In this document: piece by piece, positions 1-10,902 of the stretch
Position numbering within the stretch: the stretch's first letter is position 1
Layout: every line of letters starts with the position of its first letter
DNA from: Rotaria macrura
Lineage: Eukaryota; Rotifera; Eurotatoria; Philodinida; Philodinidae
NCBI GenBank assembly: GCA_900239685.1
Contig: OENT01000463.1
Location: 48,017 to 112,016, forward strand
Direction: 5' to 3'
Length of the DNA: 64,000 bases
Notes under the pieces: model-generated
Seen by the model: the letters and a program-made list of their open reading frames with translations, nothing else
The model's database searches: none
Told to the model about the DNA's origin: nothing
Program-made: the position numbers and the translations under genes

Positions 1-1518
1 TTCGATCATCGAACTGATTATGATCTCATACGTGTTAATTCTACAATAAATATTCGTAATCTCTTCAAAAAAAAACACAGTGTAACATCATCGTATCATG
101 AATCGAAACGATCTATGGCATAAAAAGATTTTCCCATCATCTATGTAGGCGCAGAAAGATCGAGAATATAGGTATATGAGTGATGACTATCCATGTTGAA
201 CGATATGGGCCGCTTAGAAAATATGTTTGAGTATTTGCAATAGTCGAGATATATATCCACAAGGTAAGTACTGTAATCAAGTGTCAACATCATCAATCAT
301 GAAATGGACATGAACAACTCAGTCACGGGTATTTGTATCGGATTACGTATTTGACGACGTATTATGATTACATAGAGCTATATATGTATATAGACAATTC
401 GTAGAGTGACAGCAATACCAAGATAGAGGCCACTACACATCGACGTGTGTTTAGGCCACAAGTTGATAATAGGGAAGCATCCGTGATAGAAACGCTGCAA
501 ATTGTACTGTCTTTAAAAGAGAAAAATGACAGAAGAACCCGATCGAATGTTGTTGCATTTAGCAGTCGGTCCCAAAGGGCAATAAACCTGTGGGATGTTC
601 TATGTTTGTTATTACTTTGGTTATTTTTAAGCATTAATCCAGATCGGAAGCGATCTTAATTGATGAAAGTTACGTTGAAAGTAGAAGGAACGACCGTATC
701 GATTCACTCTCGATCAGCTTTCATCAATCTAAAAGATTAAAGTTATTCAAAACGCATCTGTTGTAGTGTTCAGCTGATATGTACTTTCTATTTATTTCGA
801 TCCGAGTTTCTGGTTTCCTCGTTTTGTTTGCACATGGAAGTAAACTTACTCTAATGTCTACATCTAGCTGAAGTCATTCGTAAAAATGTATCAAAATAAA
901 ATAAGTATTCGGCATCCTCGCCTAAATCTATCGTTAATAATTAACATTGTTCCATTCTAAATTATGATTAGTTTTTTCAACGAACAGATTTCATGCATGT
1001 GCCACATTTGACTAATCAAATATTTTGAAAGTGATGCAAAAAAATTCAATTTTCTCAAGCAACAACATGATTCAGTCGAATACCTATGAACTTTTATATT
1101 GAATAACAGGTGATGTTTCTCTCTTTTGTTCCCATTTATTTCACAATTAATATAAATGCATTTGATTACATACTGACAAACAAAAGAAGAAAGACAAAAA
1201 CGTATCAAAATCAGTAAATTTACGCACACAAAAGTAAAAATATCGTTGAAAAAAATTAAGTAACAAGATTTGAATTTTTTCCAATCATTCTATACATATC
1301 GGGATATTTTTGAAGAAAACCCATAAGGAGATTTCATACGAAAAGAATCCGATGCATCTTTCTATGATAGAAAATTCATTTATATTTACATAAACGTCAA
1401 CTTCTCCAAGATACAATTTGCATGAATTTGTGGCTGAAGAGATGTTTAGTGCCGGTGATGATGTCAACGTGAAAGTGGAGATTAAACATGTCTATACTTA
1501 AATCGATTGAATATGCTG
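1..1518. other. gene-free AT-rich flank
   Basis: I see no recognisable coding region, RNA gene or clear repeat here. The part next to position 1518 is the 3' flank of the minus-strand sulfotransferase gene. The short open frames in it lack codon structure or family motifs. Confidence 0.5.
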
Positions 1519-4500
1519 TTAATGACGCCATGGAAAGGTGTGATATGAACAGGATACTTTGCGATTTCCAGTCAAGTAGTCTTCTAATCGGTAATTGAAA
1601 AACTGAAAATCTTGGCGATAGACTTGTGTCAAATGACATAGGAGTCTATCGGGCAAGTTGGTATACATCGATTGGTATTGTTCTTTTGTTCGACCAGTGG
1701 AAAAACGACGGTCCCAATACCAATCATTCAATGTTAAATTGAACCGTGATGAAAGAACGGTGAGATCCGTTTGTATCGTTTCGTACTTGCCAATAAAATT
1801 ATATTTGAGTGAACATACTTGGCATAATGACGAGTAAGGTTGCCAATGAACATCGTTCAACATTGAACGACTGGTAATAAATTCGAGAAAATGTTGGAAG
1901 GAAGGAATCACCTGTTCACATGGTTCATAAGTCATCTTTGGTATACTTTTGTTCAATTGATAAAATATTGTTTCGTTAGGTTGCAAGTACGATGAAGCAA
2001 ATCTTCGACAAATTTTCCGTCGAATTTCATCATAGAGAGAAAATATTGGCGCTGTAAGGGACATAATTTTGTCTGTATAAGCCGATGCTAGACGTTCTAA
2101 TGGATGACGCACAAAGATAACACGAGTAAACGTATCTGACAGGATATAAGAACTATTGGTGAATGAGCGAAGACGAATTGATGGGAAAACTCTATCCTTG
2201 TACATTTGCCAAAGGTCGTATTGAAGGGCAACAGATTTTTGCCTCAAATTTGATTGAAATAAATTGAGAATTGAAAGGCGATCGTTGACTGAATTTTGGG
2301 ATACATTCTAAAGAAAAAATTACCTTTAAATTTGAACCAGAATAAATAGTTAAACAAGAATTATCAACATATATGAAGTCCATTTTGTATGACAACACAT
2401 ATTAGTTAAAACTATGATTTTCATTTGATGTAGTAAGATACACAAAACTTCTTAGATAGATACGAAATACATGTCGTGACTAAGTTAACACGAAAACTTT
2501 CATTCGATTTATGTCATCGAAAAACGGTAGAGTATAAGAAACTGATTAACTCTACTCTTAACAACTGTACTAAAGTCGAAGTTATTTTCAATAAAACAAA
2601 GTTTACTGCAGAGTTCACATATAGCCCTAGAGAGTATCTTCTTAAGTGGTTTCTTTTTCTGGGAAAAGTTTAGTTGGAGCATAGTTGAATAAAAAAAGGC
2701 TTTTTCATTATCATCTTTTAGTAAAACAATGGAAAATTATGTGTTTGAGTTAACAAGCTGATATATTAATAAAATTTATCAGTGAAATGAATGTGAATAT
2801 ATGCAATATGAGAGTATTCTTATTAGCAAAGTAATCATCTAAATAAAAGTTACCAAATATGAAACAGTCAATAGAATTGAATTTCACCAATGCATTCTAT
2901 GTCAATAACAGTTCTCTGGTACTTGAACATTGGTAACTTATAAAGGATTTAATTCTTGAGTTGACCATCGAGTTGGGTAGTACAAAAAAGTATTCTTTAC
3001 TTTCCTCTGCAACTTCAATGCTTCAGATTCAGTTGAACCAAACCCTTTTTTTGTTCTTACAAGAACCATCGTTTACTACTATTACTATTCAGAATTGTAT
3101 GTAGATGATTTTTCAAGAGCATATTATGACAAAGTTACTGATTAGAAAGCCAAGACTTTGAAAAATATTCATTCTCAAAAATGAAGCCGAAATTTGCAGA
3201 AGATTTTTTATTCAATAAACAGTCACCCATTCAAAGTTCAGTATTCCTTAAAATACCATCCAATATTACTATTTTGTTTTTATTGTGCAATGATTCGAGA
3301 CAATTAACGCAGGTTGCTACTACTCAACTGAAGCATATCAGTGTGATCGACAAGTCATATATGATTCAAGTTTACTAAGATACTAAAAATTACATGGCTC
3401 TCTCAGAAACCACAAGTATTTCAGTAATAAAGATAATGATTTGAGTTAGAATAATTTTTTGTTCGGAACAACAAGAAATATGAAAAATGATTTATTGTGC
3501 ACGAAAATTTTTAAGTTTGGAGCATGTTCAACACATCATTTCAATATAACATTTTCCCACGTTTTGAAATCCATAGATGAGTCGTTTACATATTGTCCTA
3601 GAAGCCTGAAAATTTGTACGAGTCATTTTTTTGCATTCAAAGTAAATGAATTTTCATCTCGTAGATCTCTAATACATTGCAACCTGTGTCAAACTGCAAT
3701 CTATAGAAATTGTTTGGAAACAGTTTTTTACAGGCTCGAGCGTTGATTCTTTTATGAATAAATCTTGCTCCTTGCTATTAAAATTAAAGCAGTTTTTTTA
3801 AGAAATGTTATATTCCTTTTCATTCAGATACATTCATTATTTTCGATTTGATAACTTATAAAATAGTGCAAATGATCGAACTACTCGACAGATATCATCA
3901 AGCCATGTTGTTTTACAGTGAACAAATTACAACGAAATATTTTAGTTATCATTGCTATTCGAATGGATTTGTTACTTAACGAAAAGATGTCAAGACGCCT
4001 TTTATACGATAATTCTCATCTAAAGTAAGCCGTTTTTTCTTCACTTTCCTTTTAGTTAGAATTCGAGATTACTAAAGCACAAATGACTATAAAAAGAACG
4101 ATAAAAGACGTGTCGTGTCTTTGAATCAGTAGTACAACAATTTTTTCCTTCACGACGTATTCATTTCATGCTACTTAAGCCCCCGCTCCCACCCACCCCA
4201 ATTTTCATTTTCGCTTCTGGTCATCAAATCTTGCTGAAATTTTCATAGAAGACGTGTCCACTGCTAGGTATCTCACAGTAAAATTTTCAGTCCAAAATAT
4301 TGAGCCTGTAGTCATTTATTGCGGAATCATGGTGCCAAGTGGGCTTGTCGGCATTTCTAATATTTCTTCCCCATTACAAATACTGTCGAGTTCAGGTTGG
4401 TTTTAAAATATAGCTATGACCTGCCACTATAACTGAACAGAGGCTGAATATCAAATATCATTTCTCAATTTTTTAATAGAAGTATATAGTGAAAAAATTG

Positions 4501-7500
4501 AGAATTTAATGCTGCTCAACGTAAAAAATTTCGATATTCGAAAACAAAGATCATTTAATCATAAAACTCGACTCTATTTCGTTGTAGTGGCTGGTCATAG
4601 CTATAATTTAAAACCAACCTGAACTTTGTATCATAAAAACTGGTGGAGAAATTTCAGTAATACAAAAATGACACAGCAGAAAACCATACGTTGAGAAAAA
4701 CACAAAATAATTTTCCAGAATGATTTTCAAAGCTTTTTCCAGAACGAAGTTTTTTAAATGAGTTTCTTACATATTTACAATAAATATATTTCAAAGTCAA
4801 CATACTAGCGACATTTACAGCATGTAGTAATCACTCAGATTTATCGACAAAGAGATTCAAAACTCATCAGTAATAAAAGTTATCAAAGAAGCATTTCCTC
4901 AATGAGTAGGGTGCTCTGAAAAAAATGAGTTTTTAACCATGGAAAAATTTCATAAAATGAATAAGCTATAGTGCATTCGACAGCTGACATCATGCTCTAT
5001 CCGACACAGTAGAAATACAAAAATCTGACCAGAATTGATATCTCAGGGTGGCGAACGGAGGGGGCGCTTAACTTAACAACAAAACTGAATGAATAACACA
5101 ATTTCGAGAGTCAAACGATGAAATAACTCACCAAATAAAACATCTGTCAATAATCATAACAGAGCTTCCTAAAATCAATAAAACTTCATGTTCTATTTCA
5201 TGCTTACATGACATTATTGGAAGGTTTTCTTCACAATGTTATCAATAGAACAGAGTGATTACATGTTTGTTGAAAATGGCATCGACTCATTGAATGCTAC
5301 AACGAAGTGAAAAGCTTTCTTGACACTACACTGTAAGCTATACGAGCTCTTCTTTCCGATCAACATTTAACAATCGATTTTTTCTCTTTTATTTTCTTGA
5401 TAAACTTCATTTTTAACGTATGAATATCTAACTAACTGTTGTTGACTTTAAAGACGTTTTAGTGTCCTAAAATTCAAAACTTTTTCAAATATACATTTTT
5501 TGTCATCTAAACGTTTAAAATCAGAAGGCACACATGGTTCTCATATCACCTTTTATTCAACTACCTAATCGAGAAAAGAATACGAATGTGTTTGTACGTA
5601 TCACAATGACATGTAGAATTTCAATCAGCTATGATCTCCGGAAGACAAAATAAAATCTTGTTACATTACAGAATTCTTTGTTACAAGTGATTAAAGTATT
5701 AACGAGATCTAAATTAAAGAGAAAGAATAAACTTTGGTATGAATCAGTAACAAAACCAGGTTCGGTATCCAACCGAATCGAACAGATTTTGGTTCGGTTC
5801 AAAATTTAGAAAAAGTCGATCGGTTTGGTTCCAAGTATTCAGAAACGAGTTCTTTTAGACAAATATTCTCACATATTTGTTAACCTGTCCAATTAGAGTG
5901 AATGAACCATTAGATAATATCTATGTTCTTTGATGGTATATGCATGAATAGACTAATTGCAAGGTAAACTAAGTCACCAATCATTTTATTTATTTAATGT
6001 AGCAAGATTGTGACGCTATCGATTGGATTTAAAAAGTCATTGTGAGCACTAAATTGAAACGAAGGAAAATTACACGTAACACAGAATAATTTTTATTTTT
6101 CGCTCTCTTTTGCACATAGCGTTTCGAAAGGGGAGAAATTCGTTTCCTCAATGTGATCTTCATAACTGAACGAAAAATAAAAATAAGAATAAAAATTGTT
6201 TGTATTTATTATGTTTAATTCTCTTTCATGTAAAATTACTGCTAATAATGAGTTTTTAAACAAGATCAGAAACTTAATGATATTTTTAAATAAAATGATT
6301 CATGAGTTAATTTACTTCGAAGACAGTAGAGCACATTTTTATGATTTTAGTAACTACTTCATGAATCTTCAGTCATAAGTAATAGTTTTGTTCATCGCTT
6401 ATTATACAATTTTACAGACAACATTTTTGCAGGAAGCATTCATACATATAAACAAATAGGATTTGATTATCGATTTGTATTCATTTTTAATTTCCTGATT
6501 AAATATCTCTCTGCTTTGAACTTTAAAATAAGCTTTAACATGCAGCAAGATAGTTGGAAAAAGTATCTAAATAATATTTCAAAACAGATAACTTTACTGA
6601 GATTTTTAGACTTTTCAAGCTTTTAGACATTCACCGTGGTTATTACTTCCCAAAGTGTAAAAAACGAAATAGAATTTGAAATTTTGACAAATTCGTTATA
6701 TTTTGAAGGACAACAATTTCCGTTTCAATAGATGTACTTCTCATCATCGTAAGGTTCCTATTTTCAAATGCTTTGCCTATCCGAAATGATGCATTAGAGA
6801 AATAAAGAACAAAGACTGGAAATTGTAACGTCGTATATAAATTATTTCTCAAACTTAGTTTATATGACATTTTCACGCAACGTCCTTCAATGAATAATAA
6901 CCTGCTGGTCGAAACTAATTCTACTCCTTGCACTGAACGATGAACACTAATCTAGTGATTCGCTTATCATTAACAAAGAGATCGGCTATCTACTAAAAGT
7001 GCACTGTAGTCCTTTGCGATTGAAAAATATTTCGAACATAAAAGTGCAAAATACTTATGTTTTTAAAACTGTCTACAGCTTAGCGTTCTAAGGCATTCTT
7101 AGATCAATCGAAAGTATTACAATCACGTCATCAATAAATGTTATAAGTGAATATGTTTAAAAAAAAGAGCAGAAAGCGACAAACGCTTTTATCATGCTTC
7201 CACAAGTTCGGTTCGGTTCGGTTCGAAAAAAAACACGAACAGATCCCATCACTGGCATGAATATTAACGTGATAAATTAAACATCCTTCGTGGGAATTAC
7301 GACTCCAAAAAAATTCTTCTTTTCCTCCAGAACATGCAGATGTTTATACATGTGCTCACACCTCTTTCAATTATAAATTCTTATCGTATTAAAAAAATTT
7401 TTTTTTTACTTTTAAAAACACTAATATGTTCTTACAAACAAATGTGACAGTATGATCAGAATAAAAGAGTTCTATCGATTGAATCTTACCTTCTCCGAAT

Positions 7501-8061
7501 ATGATAACATTTGACTTAAATAAGTAGCATTAAATGGAAATGAATCATTTATTATACGTGTCATTTGATGGTCATCAGTTGAATTGGAGAAATACAAAGC
7601 AATAAGATCATCCCGTACATGTAGATATGTCATGATTGTCAGAAAACTTCTTGTAGCTACTTTAGGAACTGAACAATAGAATAGAGAATGAGAGCGAAGA
7701 AAAAACCCCAGATAATCGAGCATGTAATTGCGACGGATAATATACTGCAATGATGGACTAGTGATTTTTTCACGGTTACATCTCTCTAAAAGTAATTGAG
7801 TACGCTGTTGATAAAGAAATGGGTGATAAGACGCCGATGAACTTAATATTTTTCTAGGGACAGTTGACACTTGAAGCAGTAAATTGGCTATTCAATTATA
7901 GAAAATTTGATACGAGAAATTTTTATCGCAAAAATTCAATCAAATATACCTGTTTTCAAACTGAGTATGAAGAAGACGAAAGTACCTACACAATAGCTGA
8001 ACGGAACCGATAGTTTCTTTCTGGAAAACTGTCCCGAAGTCAAAAAGGTCAATAAATTCAT
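1519..8061 (-). CDS. carbohydrate sulfotransferase paralogue A (3 exons, 432 aa)
   Basis: Predicted PAPS-dependent carbohydrate sulfotransferase (Sulfotransfer_2, CHST8-14/HNK-1ST-like), a Golgi type II enzyme moving sulfate from PAPS to a glycan. Exons on the minus strand: 8061-7950, 7887-7490, 2307-1519. The ATG at 8061 is the first after an in-frame stop. Exon 1 encodes a short basic cytosolic tail and a hydrophobic anchor (YCVGTFVFFILSL). Exon 2 carries the 5'-phosphosulfate-binding loop FYCSVPKVATRSFL. Exon 3 carries the 3'-phosphate-binding motif FVRHPLERLASAYTDK, HWQPYSSLC, YNFIGKYET and a C-terminal FSTGRTKEQYQSMY. Intron 1 is 62 bp (phase 1). Intron 2 is 5182 bp (phase 0), with donor GTAAGA and acceptor CTTTAG, and contains two transposon-like insertions. 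Splice positions and phases match paralogues B and C, so I join exons 5 kb apart. The alternative is two separated relics, but no stop or frameshift occurs in any exon. The acceptor glycan cannot be told from sequence. Confidence 0.82.
4175..5071. mobile_element. TTAA-flanked fold-back element (piggyBac-like MITE candidate)
   Basis: A body of about 889 bp (4179-5067) is bordered on both sides by TTAA. The two ends are imperfect inverted repeats over about 55 bp: both read TTAAGC, then a C-rich tract, then CCACCC, and both include CTGGTCA further in. No transposase frame is visible, so it would be non-autonomous. It lies in intron 2 of sulfotransferase A. A diverged internal copy lies at 53820-54130 in reverse orientation, showing that the sequence is dispersed. 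TTAA target sites are typical of piggyBac elements; the family assignment is inference. Confidence 0.5.
4388..4622. repeat. internal inverted repeat, about 45-bp arms
   Basis: Left arm starts AGTTCAGGTTGGTTTTAAA at about 4388. The right arm ends with its reverse complement at about 4622, with roughly 90% match over 45 bp. It sits inside the TTAA-flanked element. It may be a nested MITE or an internal hairpin of the larger element. Confidence 0.6.
5745..7254. mobile_element. hAT-like non-autonomous element with 8-bp target duplication
   Basis: About 1510 bp. The left end begins CAGTAACAAAACCAGGTTCG. The right end, read inward on the other strand, begins CAGTGATGGGATCTGTTCG, and both ends then continue into AACCGAA-type repeats. 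Immediate flanks are GTATGAAT (5737-5744) and GCATGAAT (7255-7262), which match at 7 of 8 positions. The 8-bp duplication plus CAGTG-type termini are the hAT signature. No transposase motif is visible inside. It sits in intron 2 of sulfotransferase A and accounts for nearly 30% of that intron. Confidence 0.55.
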
Positions 8062-10794
8062 TCTCAGATACTATTCTTTCTTTTTCTTTTAAAAGTTTCT
8101 GTTAATATAATTTAGAACATCCATTTATACTGTTTTAAATATTTATGCTCTCTTTCTTTTTCTCTTTCTTTCCTTCTTTCTCGTTCTCCAAACAAGATTG
8201 CAGCACAGTGACGCGAAACATCAAGGTTACACTACATAGACGTTTAAATCATCTTGAATGAACAGAATAGAAATACTGATTGTCAATGTTACCTTCGAAA
8301 AAGAGCGTGAAAAAGATTGTCCCTAGCGACCTGTAACCGTAAAGAAAACAGAAAAGAAAAAGATCGTACTTTTTTCTAGTGTGAGTCATCCATATCTGAA
8401 AAAAGAACATAGAAGTCCTTCGCTCACTGTAACATAGAGAAACCTATCCATGCCAAACTGCAGTCAATACCATTTGAAAAAAATTTTTCTCATTGTTGAA
8501 TAATAGGTTATACAGTTCTCTTCACAGAAAAAATTGTGACAAAATATTAACAAAGTTACTAAGAGTTAAATACTTGCTTTGACAGTAGAAATAACAAGAT
8601 TCCACTAGTCAAAGATTTTTTATTGAAAGTTGTTTTTGTATATAAATAAATCTTTAATATTGTTAAACAGTTTGAATTAAAGAAAAATAAATGGTTGACG
8701 AGAAGTTTTGATCGTTCAGATATTCTGAAAATAGTATGACAATATTTCAACTGAAGAATATCAATCGTTTTCTACATGCCAGTTCGATTCTTTCGATCGA
8801 GAGCCCACAGAAAAATCGCATAATTCCATTTTCAAGTGGTAAAAGTAAACAAATCGCAAAGAAATAGCAGTAAATCTAACGAACGAAAATCTCTGTTGTG
8901 AACTGCCAGACTTGTAAACAATAGAGCATTGCCACTCATAGTATGTATCGGAGTTTCTCATGCACGTATCTTTGTAATAATAATAATCGAGATCTTTATA
9001 AGAATAGTCTCAAATTAGAAAAATAATTTTTTTTGTTGCCATGTAATTGGTAATTAAATAAGATTTCCATGTTCCAGATTTTTTCAAGATGTGTTTATAC
9101 AACAACTTCCCATATATACTAACAATGGATGTCTCACTAAGTATTCGTTACCCTTTTGATAGACATATACTTTTCTTTCTAGATCTATTCTTTTCTAAAT
9201 CTAGTCAATAGTTTGTATTATTTTATAAATATGACGCATACTCACGAAAATTAAAAATATGTTCATGCACAAGTATTTCTTCTTAGAAAATTTGTACTTC
9301 TCAACAAAAATATATTTAAATAGTTTAGAATGCAAAAAGCCAACTTTAGTTCCCAGGGATTTTTCCTTTTCTTCTTTCGATAGATAAATAGTTATGAACT
9401 TTATTTTCAGAAAAAAAGAAGGGATCGTGTGCATTAGATACATGAAGAACAGATCGATCTGAAACACTGGTGACTTATCAAACAGAAATGAAAAAGACAA
9501 TGAAAGATGATTCATGACTAAAAATATCCACACATGTGATATGTTTCCATGATATGTATTCTGTCACTGCGGTAAAATATGTCACTTTCATTTCGCCACG
9601 TAAAGAAAAGATGTAGGTTTACATTCGTAAACTTATATAATTCGTTGTGATTAAAAGACTTTCTGCTTCATTGGTCATGTATAACAATCTGTTTGACAAC
9701 TATTGATCTTCATCTGTAATAAAAATGATCAACGATGAAATCCTTTTGTCGCCACCCTGTTACCATGACTCAAAATTTAATTACCACTGGTTAGTGTCCG
9801 TTTCATATAGATGATCTCTGGTGATTTACAATGTGACTCGACTGATTCAGATTTTGTAGTTCTTGAGATGCCAAAGACAATCAAGGAATTTAAAGAAAAT
9901 AAGACGAAGGGATTTTATAAGATAGATATAAAAAGAAATACGAGAAACAATATTGACAAGTGTGACACATTCCAAATATTGTAATCTAATTTTCAGTGCT
10001 TTTTCACTGCTTTTCTGAGAGAAAATAGTCACGATATTTGATTTAATTACACAATGAATGAATGATGTCTGTTCTCCAGAGTGAAGTCAGTCAGCTCTGG
10101 CAATATGATAGTCTTGAATTCGTCTAAATTTCATGAGCCCGCTTTAAATAAGTTCCAACTCAATGAACGACCAATCTGTTAGAGCGAACCCGACCGAACT
10201 AAAACTAATAAACAGATCTTGACACATTGAGTTATTTATAGACACCATCTCGTTCGTGCTGTTGGATATGAGTCACTGATGACTTGCTTGTTTACATTTT
10301 ATGTCGTTAGATTGCTAGTTTTCGATTTACTACTTGTACAGCCTCACAGCATGGCATTTGTCTCAAGTTGAACTAGTTTTATTTCATGCTTTTCTTCGTC
10401 AGATGCTCACTCTTGAGGAAAGTAATGAATACAGCAATAGTGAAATAATTAGAAGGAGAATAATCCATCGGAAAGCAGTGACAAATCAGATTACTTTAAT
10501 CAATGAGCTGTTTGTTTTAGATAGAATGAAACAATCTATCTTTGCTTGTTCATGATTTGAAACAAGTTTTGAAAGTTAACTGTATTCAACGACTGCAATG
10601 TAACCTACATCAAAGTAGTGACACGAGCATCACTGTTGCTTTCGTTCATTCAATCATTAACATTCAGGGAATCGAGCAACGAAACAAGAACAAGTAGGGA
10701 AACTACATAGTATATTTTATTTATTCGTAACAATGACTCATGAATGTTCGGTTATGTTATGTCTCCACTAATGAAAAGTTAAGTTTGTGATAAA
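8062..10794. other. intergenic region between sulfotransferases A and B
   Basis: Upstream of gene A and downstream of gene B. It holds a polypyrimidine (CTTT-rich) tract at about 8146-8190 that could lie in the promoter region of gene A. No coding sequence, RNA gene or long repeat is supported. Confidence 0.45.
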
Positions 10795-10902
10795 CTACTG
10801 CCAACGTTTAGGATCAGTACCCACTTCATCAATCATTATTCGTGCTAAAGATAATAATAGATCTTGACAGGTTGATGTTATATGTTCATTCAGAAACTTC
10901 AT
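10795..10902 (-). CDS. 35-codon ORF overlapping the 3' end of sulfotransferase B
   Basis: An ATG at 10902 opens a frame one base off the sulfotransferase B frame and runs past that gene's stop to a TAG at 10795-10797. The peptide begins MKFLNEHI and ends EVGTDPKRWQ. It has a plausible amphipathic middle (LLLSLARIMIDEV) but no recognised family. It may be chance, a remnant exon of another gene, or an alternative C-terminus reached by frameshift. Paralogues A and C have no counterpart. Confidence 0.15.
   Translation of the reverse strand: MKFLNEHITSTCQDLLLSLARIMIDEVGTDPKRWQ

Noticed and set aside
2308..7489. Sulfotransferase exons 5 kb apart treated as two separate gene fragments
   Set aside because: Both sides have proper splice sites in phase 0 at the same codon as in paralogues B and C, and neither piece has lesions, so one gene with a long intron is simpler.
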